Assembly: GCA_963682175.1 (NCBI GenBank)
Contig: OY821791.1
Span: 21,232,542 to 21,296,541 of the forward strand
Origin: Triglochin maritima
Taxonomy: Eukaryota; Streptophyta; Magnoliopsida; Alismatales; Juncaginaceae
Direction of reading: 5' to 3'
DNA: 64,000 nt
Part shown: positions 22,645 through 35,813 of the stretch, piece by piece
Layout: the number at the start of each line of letters is the position of its first letter
How positions within the stretch are numbered: the stretch's first letter is position 1
The notes under the pieces: generated by a model
What the model was told of the DNA's origin: nothing
Seen by the model: only the letters and a program-made list of their open reading frames with translations
The model's database searches: none
Program-made: the position numbers and the translations under genes

Positions 22645-25148
22645 ATGAATATCCTTGTGTGGAATGTGCGCGGAGCTAATGGACCCGGCCGTGCACTTAT
22701 GATAAGGGGTCGAATAAGGGAGTTGAATCCGGATATAGTGTGTCTTGTGGAACACAAAGTCAAATTGAAGAAGCTTGCAAGATTCAAGCGTGCCATATGG
22801 CCTCACGAATGGGTGGGAAATAGTTTGATTGTGGACTCCAGGAGAATACTTATGCTTTGGAATGATCAAGTGGTAGGCCTTGATACCAAATTTGAATCCA
22901 CCCAAATGCTTCATTTCGAGGGGCTCATGAGGAAGGATGGGATTGACTTTGCTTTCACGACAATTTATGGAGAGAATGGTCATGTGGAGAGAAGGCAACT
23001 TTGGCACGACCTTGCTTCCGTGGAACCAAGTGCCTCGATACCTTGGGTAGTGGGAGGGGACTTCAATTGTATTCGTATGGCAAGCGAGAAGACGGGAGGA
23101 GGGTTGGTAAATGAGGCTGCAATTCAGGACTTCAATGAGTGTGCGGATGCCCTTTAACTCCTTCATATGCCTTGGGTGGGTGACAAATTCACTTGGTCCA
23201 ACTCCTCCGAGGGCGCCGCTCGTATCGAAACAAAAATTGACTTCATTTTGATGAACAATGATTGGTTAGAGAGGTTCCCGGAGGTTTATTATGTGGTGGG
23301 GGCAAAGGACTTGAGTGACCATGCAACGCTTACCATGAAAACGGAGGGAAATGAGAGGAGGAAGCCGAAGATGTTTAGGTTTGAAAACTATTGGGTGGAT
23401 CATGAAGAGTTCTTAGGGGCTGTAGAGGGTGCGTGGGCAATACTTGTGGATGGTACTCCCATGTTTAGAGTGGTGGAAAAATTGAATGAAGCAAAAAAGG
23501 CTCTAAAGAGATGGAGTGGGCTCAACTTTGGAAATGTTATAAACAAGGTGGGAGTAGCTAGAGATGCCCTTGCGGATATTAGGAGAAGGAGAAGTGAGGG
23601 GCCGGATGATGAGCACCTAGGAAGAGAAGAGAGGGCAGCAAAAGAGGAGCTAAACCGTGTTCTTGCTTGGGAGGAATCATTAATTCGGCAAAAATCAAGA
23701 TTTAGGTGGTTGAAGGAGGGGGACCGAAACACCCGGTTCTTTCATGCGCAACTTAGAGTGAGGAGGGCCACCAACCAAGTGAGGAGTGTGTGTGAGGGAG
23801 AGCACACTTTCGAGAAGGAAGGAGAAATTCGTGAAGCGTTTTGATGCTTTTTTTCTAACTTGTTTGCTAATGAATTTCAGGTTTGTAAGATCAAATCATT
23901 GATTGAGTTACCCCAAATTCAGGCATCGGATGGAGAATGTTTAGTGCGCAAATTGCACATGAAGGAGCTTGAAGATGTTATCTTGAATGCAAATGTGGAC
24001 AAGGCGCCGGGGCTCGATGGGTTCAATGCTAAGTTCTTCAAAGTGGCATGGGGAATAATAAAGAATGATATTTTCAAAGCCGTGGAGTCATGCATGACGA
24101 GTGGGAAGGTTTTGGCCAAGTGGAATTACACGTCTATCACTCTCATATCAAAAAAGAAGGCACCAATGTTGGTGGAAGATTATAGGCCCATAGCTTTGTG
24201 CAACATGATGTATAGATTCACTTCTAAAGTGCTTGCAAACCGGTTGAAGATATTGCTACCACAAATTGTTGGGGAAAATCAAAGTGCATTTGTTCATGGG
24301 AGAAGAATTAGTGACAACATCCTCCTCGCACATGAGCTATGCCACAACCTTCATCTTGATAAAGGAAGAGGAAGAATGTGCATCAAGCTTGATATTCGAA
24401 AGGCCTATGATTCCATCTCGTGGGAGTTCCTTGATCAAGTAATGGAGAAATTTGGGTTACCGGACAAGTGGAGGAGGACCATCATGGCATGTGTAAGAGC
24501 TTCCTTTGTTGTGACCGTGAATGGGGAAAATTCAGCACCGTTTAAAGCAAGAAATGGGTTGAGGCAAGGAGATTCACTAGCCCCTTATTTGTTTGTACTG
24601 TGCATGGAAGTCTTGAGTAAGATGGTGAAGATGGCGCTGAAGGAAGGCAAGCTTCAACCCTTGTCGTGTGGAGACACTTTCGTCTCACATTTGATGTTTG
24701 CGGATGATGTGCTACTTTTTGCAAAGGCTACAAAGGAGAACACCCAAGCTCTTAAACAAGTTTGTGATGATTTCACCGCATATTCGGGGCTGCAATTTAA
24801 TGCTTCCAAGAGTCAAATATTCATGGGAGGTGAAGTCCAACATGGGGAATGGATAGTCGAACATCTAGGTATGGAGAAAAAGCTTTTCCCGGTGATATAC
24901 CTTGGTTTGCCCTTATTCTCGGGAAGGATGGCAAGAAGTCATTGCATGTCACTTGTCAACAATCTAAAGGTGCGTTTGAGCACTTGGAAGCAAAACTTGT
25001 TATCCATCGCCGGTCGGGTGGAGCTCGTAAGCAATGTACTAGTTTCTCTTAGCATATATTGGACATCCGCGTTTCTCATCCCTCGGAAAGTGCTACAAGA
25101 GATGGACAACCTTATGTCTAGATTTATTTGGGGAGGGCCTAAGAAGTG
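22645..25148 (+). pseudogene. LINE-D ORF2: endonuclease and reverse transcriptase (two stops, 3' truncated)
   Basis: The start is ATG 22645 (MNILVWNVRGANGPGRAL). The endonuclease keeps its characteristic blocks: N in WNVRG, E in CLVEHKVK, GGDFNCIR, TWSNSSEG and SDHATL. RT runs from about 23940: [62 protein letters not shown], and the catalytic LMFADDVLLF near 24700. TAA at 23155-23157 and TGA at 23842-23844 interrupt one otherwise continuous protein; both fit single C-to-T changes. The RT catalytic residues are intact. Truncation by GA sequence removes zf-RVT. Confidence 0.92.
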
Positions 25149-25209
25149 AGTGATAAAATAGAGATGAGGGAAGAGAAGTGGATAGGAGAGAGAAGAAGAG
25201 GGAGAAGGG
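25149..25209 (+). repeat. Short GA segment between LINE-D and the CACTA element
   Basis: About 60 bp beginning with the landmark GTGAGTGATAAAATAGAG and then GAAGAGAAGTGGATAGGAG, matching 4304-4375 and 44176-44240. It breaks off at GGGAGAAGGGG, where other tracts continue with GAGGGGAAGG, and CACTA-related DNA starts. It may be the left flank of the CACTA insertion. Confidence 0.75.
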
Positions 25210-25526
25210 GCAAAAGCAAGAAGGCGAGCCACGAGTGATGATATTAGTGGATTTCACTCTCTGCTTTTAGACAAATGATCTCAGTACACAATCCAAGACC
25301 TACTATTCCTCCACTATTCTTTTTATTGTTAATCCTCAATATGTTGATCACACTATGTCGATCATGTTAATGAAATTTTGAGTATTTTCTTTTATTAGTT
25401 TTATCCAACTTCTTTTTCTAGTTCAGGTTTCTTCAAGATGTGAGATGATAGTTCTGTTCAACATGGATTTCTTGTGATTTTATCCAACATAGTTTTTGTG
25501 ATTTATTTGAACTTGATAGAGACAAC
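25210..25526 (+). other. CACTA 5' region before the transposase start
   Basis: About 320 bp of AT-rich DNA without an open frame, presumably leader or first intron of the transposase gene. The first bases (GGCGAGCCACGAGTGATGAT) are not GA-like. I looked for a terminal inverted repeat and saw none; CACTATGTC near 25341 lacks the following bases of the right terminus. Confidence 0.5.
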
Positions 25527-28500
25527 ATGGAGTCTAACAGAAGTTGGATGTATGGTCGAAGAAGTAGTTCTACATTTTCCAATCGACTTAATGGTTTTCT
25601 GGATTTTGCGTGTGTATCTAGTCAGAGTTCACATATAGTTTGTCCTTGTTCTAAATGTAACAATTCCAAATGGAAGAAACAGAAAGATGTATATGAAGAT
25701 GTTATTTGTCAAGGTTTCACTCGTAATTACACATGTTGGATTTTTCATGGCGAGGACTTTGGAATTTCAAATCCATCGACCACGTCACGAATTGAGAGAG
25801 AGAATGTTGAGGAATTTGATGACATGCATGGCATGGTCCAGGATTTGTTACGCAATCAAATGGATGCAAACGAGTTGCGTGATGAAAACATGGAAGATTC
25901 AATTCCTGTAGGTGACCAAACTACAAAGCTTTACCAATATTTAGAAGATGCAGAAGAAGAATTATATCCTGGTTGTAAATTGGGGCTCACAAAGTTGTCT
26001 TCCATCACAAGGCTATTCCATTTGAAGTGCGTAAGCAAGTGGACCAATAGTTCATTTAATAAACTGTTGGAGTTCTTTGCGGATGTACTTCGAGATGGTG
26101 CACATGTGCCTAAAAATCATTATGAAACAATGAAGATGATGAACAACTTAGGGTTTGGTTACAATAAGATACATGCTTGTCCTAATAGTTGTATCTTGTA
26201 CTGGAAAGAATTGAGTGAAGCCATTTCTTGTCCAGTATGTGGAGTTTCATGATGGAAGGTTGTAGAAATAGACGAAGATGGTGAAGACATAATTGCCACT
26301 ACATCGAAGAAGAAAAATAAGCAGAAGAAGATTCCAGCAAAGGTCTTACGTCATTTCCCAATTAAGGATAGACTTCAAAGGTTGTTTTCAACCAAAAATG
26401 TGGCGTTGTCGATGAGTTGGCATGACGAGAATCGTAAAAGAGATGGAGTTTTGAGACACCCAGCAGATTCAGAAGTTTGGCATGCATTTGATAGAATCCA
26501 TCCATTTTTTGCATGTAAACCAAGAAATGTCAGACTTGGATTAGCATAAGATGGTTTTCAACCGTTTTGAGGGTCTGCACATAGTACTTGGCCAGTGATA
26601 CTTGTAGTTTATAACTTGCCACCATGGATGTGTATGAAACATCCATATTTCATCATGTCGCTCCTAATACCAAGCCCACAAGCCCGGGGAAATGATATTG
26701 ATGTTTACTTGCAACCTTTAATTGAAGAACTCAAGGAATTATGGGTGTCAGGAGTAAACACTTGTGATGCATCTCGAAAAGAAACATTTTCAATGCGATG
26801 CACACTTTTATGGACAATAAATGATTTTCCAGCGTATGCAAACCTATGTGGTTGGAGAACAAAAGGTTGTTTCGCTTGTCCTTTGTTGCCAAGGAGAAAC
26901 TTGCTCTCGATGGTTAACAAATAGCAGAAAATTTTGTTACATGGGGCATCGTCGCTGGTTAGATGAAAACCATCTTTGGAGAAAGGATAAAAGACACTTT
27001 GATGGATCTACTGAACAAAGCAGTGCTCCTGTTGCTTTGACTGGTGATGTAATTTTTGATCAGGTGAAAGAATTTGAAGTGGTATTTGGGAAAGCACAAC
27101 CACATGCTGATTTAGGTAAAGATCACAGTTGGAAGAAACGAAGCATATTCTTTGAGTTGCCTTATTGGAAAGATATTCTGGTTCGGCACAATCTTGATGT
27201 AATGCATATTGAAAAAAATGTGTGTGATAGTTTGTTAAGCACTATGGTGGGTGTTTTGCCTAACAGTAAAGACAATCTAAAGTCTAGGAAGGACTTGCAG
27301 TTGATGAACATCAGAAAGGATCTACATCCACACAATGGACCAAATGAAGGGAAATTCAAACCTGTCGCCTTTTGGATGAAAAAGAATGAGCAGAAAAACT
27401 TTTGTCGGGTATTGAAGTTTTTGAAAGTGCCAAATGGATTCTCATCCAATATATCACGTTGTGTTAAAGTGAAAGAACGGAAGTTGCATCAACTGATGAG
27501 TCATGATTGTCATACTTTGATGAAAGAACTGCTCCCTTTGGCCCTTCGACGATCACATGGAGTAAAGCATGTCCGAAAAATTGTGATTGACCTGTGTCAA
27601 TTCTTTAGAGGTCTGTGTTCGAAAGAATTTAGGGTTGTAGACTTCCTTCAACTTGAAAAGAAGATATCTCATACCTTATGTGAGTTGGAAATGATATTCC
27701 CACCAAGCTTCTTTGATATAATGTTGCACTTACCTATTCATCTAGCTAAGGAAGCTAGTTTATGTGGTCCTGTGTATTACCGTTGGATGTATCCATTTGA
27801 AAGGCAAAAGTACATTATGTTCGTACTCGTAGTAAGTAATAATATTATTTAGGCTATGTTTATAAATATGTAGTCAAATTTTAGGTACATAGCAAGGTTG
27901 AAATCATATGTTCGTAATACGAGTCGTCCGGAAGGGTCAATGGTTGAAGGTCACATTGCCGATGAGTGTGCGACATTTTGCTCACGTTATTTGCATAAAG
28001 ATGATACTCTAATCAATCAGCCATTAAGAAATGAAGGAGACCAAGGTTGTCAAATAGGATATTCTGACATGTGTCGAATTGAAACAACTGATTTAGAGAA
28101 AGCACATCGTTGGATTTTATTCCACAACGAAGAAGTTCAACCATATATAGAGTATGATTACTTTTTTTCCCTTTGGTCACTTTTGTTTATATCTATTACA
28201 AACAAAATAATTCATTTCTGGACTACAGGCGTTGGAATGTATTGAATTCCATGCGGGGTCGAAGGCGTATTCGAAGAGATGTTACCAATCAGCGAAATAG
28301 GGAATTTAGTAGCTGGTTTTCTGACACAGTTTGAGAGGAAAGTGAATCAAGCATGATTTTGTCTAACGTCTGAATGGCACTGGCAAGAGGTCCAAATACA
28401 ATTGGGAAGCGTTATTCTGCTTATTTAAGCAACGGGTATCGGTTCAACACCGTAGATCGTGAATCATCCCGAAGGACACAAAATAGTGGTGTAGTCGTCA

Positions 28501-29024
28501 CAGCATCAACTGAAAGTTACTCAACCAGAAGAGACTCTAACCTTGTTGTAGGAGAAATTGAGTATTTTGGTGTTCTTAAAGATATCATACAAATTGACTA
28601 CTTTGATGATATAAGAGATATATTATTTAAATGTGATTGGTATGACACTACTTCTCAGGATACTGGGATAAAAAGTGACAAATTCGGGTTTACTTTGGTG
28701 AACCCAAAAAGGTATCTGAATAGTGACGAACCTTTTATTTTTGCAAGTCAAGCAGAACAAGGTTTTTACGCAAAAGAAAAACTCTTGGATCCTGGAGGGC
28801 AAGAATGGCTTGTGGTTCTTAGGACCACACCAAGGCATTTATATAACATGCCAGAGTCTGACACACCAGAGACAAATGAGTTATATTGTCAAGCTCGCCC
28901 TCTGGATTTAAGTAATACCCATGTTGAAATTGTTGATGTCGATTGGAGTAGACCTGACCTTGAGGAATTTGTAGATCCTCCACTTGCATTAGAGGAGGAT
29001 GATGTAGATAGTGATAATTGGTAA
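25527..29024 (+). pseudogene. TNP2-like CACTA transposase (broken)
   Basis: TNP2/TnpD-type proteins cut and join CACTA element ends. The ATG at 25527 opens MESNRSWMYGRR, the start of the Transpos_assoc domain, with CPCSKCNN and the CWIFHGE block. Next come KIHACPNSCILYW and CPVCGVS, the tnp2 core (PSPQARGNDIDVYLQPLIEE, CGWRTKGCFACP, LDVMHIEKNVCDSL), then DUF4218 (CQFFRGLCSKEFRV, PVYYRWMYPFERQ) and DUF4216 (VGEIEYFGVLKDIIQIDYF) near 28550. Introns are likely at about 27815-27885 and 28155-28230. Breaks are TGA at 26250-26252, stops near 26547 and 26568, a frameshift near 26925, and stops near 28333 and 28370. Confidence 0.92.
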
Positions 29025-29151
29025 ATTATTTATATATTTATAATTCTTGATCTGTATTGCATTTATATAACAAGTTTTACAATCTTCGTTTTTTAAACTA
29101 TTGATTTAATGAAATTTAACATTTGTTCTTTTTTAAACATTTCGCAGATAT

Positions 29152-30090
29152 GAAAAGATTGAGACATTTTGTGAGGGGTTCTTCGAGTCAAACATCACAA
29201 CCCACTCAACATGAGAATGAGACACAAGATGATCCAGTTGAAGACATCCCTCCACACGTGCCAGATGATGACAATAACGTTGACGCATCACTTCCTTCCT
29301 CAAGTTAGTAAATTGATTTACATAGTTAGTGTGTTTGATACAAGTGGTGTTATCTACTCATTTATTTAAACTTCTAAATTGTTGCGTAGTGAATTCGAAT
29401 TCCACAAAACGTCTGGGACGCACCCAAGCTCTTTCTACATGGGAGCTCAATTCCGAAAACAAGTTAATGTTGAGTTGGGACGTTAATGGGCTTCCTGTCG
29501 GGCCTAATGCAGTTACATTAGCAACATTTGTGGGTAGCATTGTGAGGAAAGGTAATCTTCTTCCATTGATGTATTCTGACTGGCGTTCTGTCCCTAAAGA
29601 AGATAAAGAAAAAGCATGGAACATTGTTAAGGTACATTTACACTCCCAAAATTTAATTAATGTAATGTAAATATGTTTTTTACCAAATACTTTTATAAAT
29701 TAGGAGCGATTTAGCATTGAGGAACATCACAAGAAGAAGTTGATTGCTTGGATATATCTGAGATGGAAAGGGTGGAAAAATAAATTACGTATTTTAGTTG
29801 AGGGTTTGGAGAGTAGATCTGATCGACTTGGTGCTGGACCCAATGAAGTTAATCCTCAACAATGGGTTACACTATTAGACTATTAGGAAAACCCGGAATT
29901 TAAGGTAAATTGGTATTTTAAATTAGTCAAAGTTATGATATAATTTTAAATTTGTATTTTTACTAATACATTGTATTTTTGTACATTTAATTAGCGCAAA
30001 AGTGAGGTAAACAAGAACAATAGAGAAAAAAATGTAATACCCCACAGTTGCGGCACGAAGTCCATTGCTCGCAAACCTGAGGAAATTGTA
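29152..30090 (+). pseudogene. Ptta/Transposase_24-like CACTA protein, 5' exons
   Basis: This second gene of the element resembles the plant transposase family Ptta/En/Spm, the likely partner of TNP2 in binding subterminal repeats. Exon pieces are about 29152-29305 (MKRLRHFVRGSSSQTSQ, acidic), 29389-29630 (LMLSWDVNGLPVGPNAVTLA, VRKGNLLPLMYSDW), 29704-29900 (FSIEEHHKKKLIAWIYLRWK) and 29996-30088 (RKSEVNKNNREKN). A TAG at 29884-29886 interrupts the third exon. The 3' exons lie beyond Copia-2 at 38830-39461. Exon borders are judged by eye from GT/AG positions. Confidence 0.82.
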
Positions 30091-30626
30091 AGTTGTGAGC
30101 AAATTTAACTCCTTTTCTTCATTTCTTGGTATGGAGAGGAAAAAACATATTCCTATAATCATGTTACTTCTTTAACAAATTTAATTAAATTGTATATTTC
30201 CATAATCGTAGAACTATTCAACTGCAGCAACATTGCTTGAATTAGGTTGATAGATTGTCATTAATGTGCTCTAGAAGCTAAACTCTATTTGATTAAGAGT
30301 GACAAGCAAGTGAGAAATACCTCAGGTTTTAAATGCATACTAATCCTTACCCTGAAGTTTATACAGTTCATATTCACACAAATCAAAAACCACTCATCCG
30401 ATCTTAAATGCTCACATATTATTCAGCAAGAAAATTGTGCCAACCACGTCATTGCTAGTTCTAGTTGCTATGTACAATTACTGCAACACCTCCCTGTTGT
30501 GTTTCATCTTTTATGTATATTACAGAGGGATTTTTTATAGAAATAAGGCCACCTTTTCATATTGTTCACTCCCATAACTGGATGTTAAAAAAGTGGACTT
30601 TTGGTATGTTTTTTTTTCTGTAAGTA
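30091..30626 (+). other. CACTA gene intron, left half (split by Copia-2)
   Basis: About 540 bp of AT-rich intronic DNA follows the exon that ends in KPEEI, with a GTAAG donor at about 30088. I see no coding sequence. It continues at 38305-38830 on the other side of Copia-2; joining the two halves leaves a normal-looking intron. Confidence 0.6.
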
Positions 30627-30631
30627 GTTTG
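30627..30631 (+). other. Target-site duplication of Copia-2 (left)
   Basis: GTTTG directly precedes the LTR start at 30632 and is repeated at 38300-38304 directly after the right LTR. Five bases is the usual copia duplication length. It fixes both element borders. Confidence 0.92.
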
Positions 30632-31016
30632 TGTAAGCAAATAACGATTCTACAGGTTCAGAATTACCTTTTGGTGGAGAGAACCTGTGGCAGCGGAAGG
30701 AAGATCGGAGGTCACCTTACGGAATCCTTCTCACCAGTCGGTCTGCTACTCTCTTGGAGAAGAAGCACGTGTCCACAACCCAAGAGTCTGCGGATTAGCT
30801 TGGTGGATGTGGAGGGACGAATGGGAGAGAGAGGGAGAGGTGGCGGCTAGGGTTTGGTGGGGCTAGGGTTTGCACACAAGAATTAGTCCATCCAATGGGA
30901 GGCTCCCCTCCTTATATAGATGGCCCCACCCAAAACCCTAATGCGCAACCAATGAGAGTGCGCCACGTGTCAGTGCTTTGGGCAAACATCATCTTAATCC
31001 TTAGATTAATCCAATA
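30632..31016 (-). repeat. 3' LTR of Copia-2
   Basis: 385 bp beginning TGTAAGCAAATAACG and ending CCAATA on +; on the element strand the ends are TATTGG...TTACA. The polypurine tract (TCACCCACTTGC on +, 31017-31028) adjoins its right end. Confidence 0.94.
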
Positions 31017-31028
31017 TCACCCACTTGC

Positions 31029-32257
31029 ACAATAGCACGTCAACAACACGTCATCTTCTTTTGTGTCCGTGACACATACGTATATATCCCCGATACATAC
31101 AATCATAAGATGGCAATGTGTCACCTCTTCATGTGTCCCTGACACATATGTATACATCCCTGATATATACAACTATTTCTCTCTTCCAAGAATGCATCCA
31201 CAATACGCAAGTTTCTGATCATGTATCCCTGATACAAGACCATATGTGTCCCCGACACATGTACTCTTCCAATCATACGGACAAATGGGTCGTGCGACCG
31301 GTGATGCACCTGCAATTTAGGAGTCTCAAACTCGAAACCTTACTAGAAGGCCAGAATGACAACATCCTCACAAAAATAACAATTAAGCAGTCAAATGCAC
31401 ATCACTGTTCCCAGGTTTACTCAGAAACTCACTTGACATGAACGGTATCTCGATCCCTCGGAGAGAATACCTTCTTGTCGTCAAGGTACTTGCTACTGTA
31501 TCCAATACAGTTGGGCCCAGCAAATACTTTTAGTGCAGTCGAGTCAAACCTTTCCCTTCGCCCCAGACCACCATTACACTCAGAGTTGACTCCTTTCCCG
31601 AAGATGCCTCTTTAGACCGAATCTCTCGTGGTCATAGATAACATCCCAAAGTAGCCACATCAACTCTTTGCTTCATGGTGTCATCGAAGGTCACTGAGGG
31701 CAACTAAATGACAATCAAGTATTGGACGCACACAATGAAGGAGCAGGGATCCATTCTTTCACTTCCAAGTGGTCGCTCAGCACATGTTGTATGACAAAGA
31801 TGCTATGGTGGATCATACTGTGTACAACAGTATGTCTGTCTCTCAACACCATACAAGTCTTAGTCCAGTCGCACCCCCTCTGCTCCTGATCCGAGCTTCA
31901 TCATTGTCGCCTTAACACCATACAGGTGTTACCTGGCGCCACATGTGATGCTCGCACTTGACTTCTATAGGTCACATGAATCGTGGGAACATTCATGTCA
32001 ATCCTCACCAACATAGAGGATCTCATCTTGATTCCTAATCAAGGCGACTGTCCTATCATGAACTACTCTTGATCTATCATACAAGATCTCTTCATGATCA
32101 GTCTCATCTCTGCTCGCTATCAAAAGCGCCAGAGGTGAATGCTCGTGTGAGTAAGCATTCTTCAGCCTATTGCTAGAACGACTATATCAAGCAAACAGAT
32201 ACAGTCGAAAGGAAACAACACAATCACTCATAAAAGGAAGTTAGACATGCCAATACA
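31029..32257 (-). other. Copia-2 3' untranslated region
   Basis: About 1.2 kb between RNase H and the polypurine tract, strongly similar to 11048-12291 of Copia-1. The left end repeats the GTGTCC-TGACACAT and TATCCC-GATACAT motifs (31060-31265). No protein or RNA gene is recognised. Confidence 0.7.
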
Positions 32258-35200
32258 TCAAAGTCTGCGTAAGCCTAAGGACTTCACATGACACACAAAC
32301 GAGTCCTTAGCTATAGCCTTGGTTTGAGGGTCAGCTACCATAAGACTAGTAGACACATGTCTCAACTCAACTTCCTTTCTCGCTATAATGTCCTTCACAA
32401 AGTGGAACCCTGTCCATTTTGGCCTTCTCTTCAGGAGTCTCAGGATGCTTATCAAGGCTTAAGTGCAAACCCTTCTCAACAGGAGTGTCGATTGGTTTGC
32501 ATTTGTCCATATGGTATTTCTTCAAGATGTTGTTAATGTAAGTCTCTTGAGACAATCCCAGAAGTCTCTTGGACCTATTTCTAACTATCTTGACACCAAG
32601 GATGTAGCTAGCTTCACCCATGTCCTTCATATCAAACGTGGAGGACAACCACTCCTTAGTGGATTTCAGCAGCTCTTTGCTATTGCCAGCCATGAGTATG
32701 TCATCAACATACAAGGTCAGAATGACAAATTTACCATTGGATCTCTTAACGTACACACAGTGTTCTTCCTCAAGCATAGAGAACGCATTCTCTGATATAG
32801 CTTGATGGAAGCGAATGTTCCACTGTCTAGACGCTTGTTTTAAGCCATATAAGGACTTATTGAGCTTGCACACTTTGCACTCTTGTCCTTTGACTTCAAA
32901 ACCTTGAGGTTGATCCATATAGATCTCCTCCTCAAGTTCTCCATTGAGAAAAGCAGTCTTTACATCCATTTGGTGAAGCTCTAAGTCCATCTGAGCTACA
33001 ATAGCTAATTGCTAGTAGAAGGCGGATGGAGGCAAACCTAACTATGGGTGAAAAAGTTTCCTCAAAATCCACGCCTTCTCTTTGGGTGTAGCCTTTAGCT
33101 ACAAGTCTAGCCTTGAATCTATCAATAGATCCATCCGCCTTCCTCTTAATCTTGAGGATCCACTTGGCCCCAATGGCCTTTCGATTCGGCGGTAAGTCGA
33201 CCAAGTCCCAGACTCGATTAACTTTCATCGACTCCAACTCTTCCTTTATAGCTTCTAACCACTCTTTAGCATTTGGACCTTCCAAAGCCTCTTTCAAGAT
33301 CTCCGGTTCTTGCTCATCGATTACTGTCATCCCGGATGATTCATAATCAATTTCTTCTTGAGCTATCATGAGGGCCTCTTCCTCTAAGCGAAACCGCCTA
33401 CGAGGAATGAGCCCGCGTTTGCTTCGACGCAGATGGATATCTGATGGCTCATCCTCCGTGAGAGCTATCCGATCCTCAGCATTGCTGCTCCCACTAGGAT
33501 CGACTGGTGGAACCTCATGTTCAACTTCCAGATCATGATCCCGTGGAGTGGCAATGTCCTCATCTTGTTGTTCAAAGAAGTCCACTGACTCTTTGATAGC
33601 TCCAGCAAGGGTTGGAAAATCATTTTCCAAGAATGTGGCATCCCTAGACTCCAGTTCCGTCCTTCTTTCATTCTCGTCTACACCGATAAAAACATAACCT
33701 TTGGAGAAATCACTGTATTTTACAAAGATACACTTTTTCCCTCTAGGTCCTAGTTTTCCATATCGGTGACTAGTAGAATGAATGTATGCCGCACATCCCC
33801 AAGGACGCAGCAGACTAAAATCAGGCTTCCGTCCTGTCCATAACTCATATGGAGTTGAGGGAACCGATTTTGTTGGAACTCTATTGAGGATATAGGCAGC
33901 AGTCATTAGAGCATCTCCCCAAAACGAAATTGGTAAGCTCGCATGCGCCATCATGGATCTAACCATGTCTAGCAACGTTCTATTCCTTCTCTCGGCAACA
34001 CCATTTTGCTAAGGAGTATAAGGCATAGTGAGTTGTTTAGATATCCCCTTTTCATCACATAACTCTTTGAACATTATGGAGAGATACTCACCACCTCTAT
34101 CCGTTCTAAGAGTTTTTATCTTATTATCCAACTGATTCTCAGCTAAGCTCATGAATTTCTTAAAACATTCTAGAGCTTCTGACTTGTGAGAAATAAGATA
34201 AATATGACCATATCTAGTGAAGTCATCAATGAATGTGATGAAGTAACTTTGTCCATGTCTAGTACGCACATTCAAAGGTCCACAAATATCTGAGTGAATT
34301 AGTTCTAAAGGAGAAGTAGCCCTAATGGCTTTTCCGAACGGTTTTCTAGTTGCCTTTCCAGCTAGACAAGATTCACAAGTCGGCAATTCAAATTTGGAGC
34401 ATTCTCCTAATACCCCCTCTTTTGCCAACCTGTTCATCCGGTCAACACCAATGTGACCTAGTCTAGCATGCCACATAACTGAATCATTATTCATGGAACT
34501 TTGGCTCATAAAGGCACTAGCGTTATGATTGAAATCATAAATTGCGTCCAACGCAATAAAACCGTCAGAAAGAAAAGCACGTCCATAATAAATGTTAGAA
34601 AGGTATAAACCCATATCATTGTTCTCAAAAACAACTTTAAAACCATGTCTCATCAAGACAACAACAGAAATAATATTTCGCCGTATAGCTTGTGCATACA
34701 ACACGTTGTGAAGTAATAGGATCCGACCACTTCGCAAAGCCACTTTGCATGTGCCAACTCCAAGAACTTCAATGCTAGTGTTGTTTGTCATGTTTATTCG
34801 CCTCCCACTTGGAACACGGCGATATTCCACGAAGGCAGAACGATCCTTTGTTACGTGGTCCGTGGCAACTGAATCCATAATCCACACAGGAGAGTGATCA
34901 GTGAGCATCACAGAACTAGTCACGTTACAATTCGAGGGATTACACACAGTAATTACCTTTTGCTCAGTGCACTCACGAGCAAAATGTCCAGTCTTTCGGC
35001 AGTTAAAACAAGTCACATTAGACTTATCTTTCCCACCCCTGGATCCTCGAGGTCATTTCTTTCCAGCTTTGTTTTCTGTTTTGTTTGCATTTGCACCCTT
35101 CTTGCCTTTAAAACCCTGAGCTCTATCTCTTTTGCGATTAAAACCTGCACTCCTCCGAGGAGCGCCAGCTTCAGCAGCAAACACTTCAGTTAGAGGGGCT

Positions 35201-35813
35201 TCCGCAAGCATGCGGTCCTCCTCCAGCTCTAGGTGTTTTGCGGCCTGGTCAAATGTCCTGATGTCATCAGCATGGGTCAGATGGACCTTCATATGCTCCC
35301 AACTCTTCGAAGGCAATGATCTGATGAGAGAAGACACTTGCTCCTCATCGGTCTTAGCACGACCGGCAGCACTCAGTTCGCTAATCATGTTTGACATTGC
35401 GGTAATATGCTGCCTCATTGTGTGACCTTGGCGCATTTTATACCCATCAAACATAAGACCAAGTTGACGGGCCCTTGTGACGGAGGTCACTCCGTACTGA
35501 AACTTCACAGCTTCCCACAAGGCCTTTGCAGTTCGAAACTTTTTGAACCGCAGTAACAGATCGTCCCTCATTGAACTTAGAATTGTGATTCGAGCAATTC
35601 GGTCTTTCTTTTTCCATGCATTATAAACATCCAAGTTTCTGCGATGTTGCGCAGTATTCCCCTCCTCGGGGGAGACATAGATTGGTTTATGTTTTCTAAC
35701 ATGTCCTGATCCTCTAAGAGATACTCAATTTTACGATGCCACAGATCGTAATTTCTTTCATTGAGTTTATCTCCTCGAGTCAGATCAGCGACAATGCTTT
35801 TGGAAGCAGTCAT
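32258..35813 (-). pseudogene. Copia-2 gag-pol polyprotein, RNase H deleted (broken)
   Basis: The start is ATG 35813 (MTASKSIVADLTRGDK). Domains follow in the order of Copia-1: gag, knuckle [14 protein letters not shown] (complete CX2CX4HX4C), protease ([14 protein letters not shown], where Val replaces the usual Gly after Ser), integrase ([24 protein letters not shown]) and RT with intact YVDD. A missing base in the G-run at 35668-35672 shifts gag. TGA occurs near 35052 and a stop at 34009. A 7-base insertion near 33008 shifts RT. At about 32405 the RT C-terminus is joined directly to the end of RNase H, a loss of about 530 bp compared with Copia-1, so RNase H activity is gone. Confidence 0.93.

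Larger units (their letters stand above)
20371..25148 (+). mobile_element. LINE-D: most complete LINE copy (ORF1 and ORF2 to RT)
   Basis: Leader, full-length ORF1 and ORF2 through the RT are present in order. The element stops abruptly inside the RT C-terminal region at FIWGGPKK and passes into the GA landmark GTGAGTGATAAAATAGAG. Compared with LINE-A and LINE-E it lacks zf-RVT, 3'UTR and poly(A). The junction shares GTG between LINE and GA sequence, so it looks like a microhomology joint. Confidence 0.9.

Noticed and set aside
25337..25350. CACTATGTC as a possible left CACTA terminus
   Set aside because: Bases after CACTAT do not match the right terminus (CACTATAACATTT) and no subterminal GCCACGGA array follows.
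29152..30090. Independent host gene next to the CACTA transposase
   Set aside because: The MLSWDVNGLPVGPNA and LIAWIYLRWK blocks match the Transposase_24/Ptta family that accompanies TNP2 in CACTA elements, and the exons continue inside the same element.
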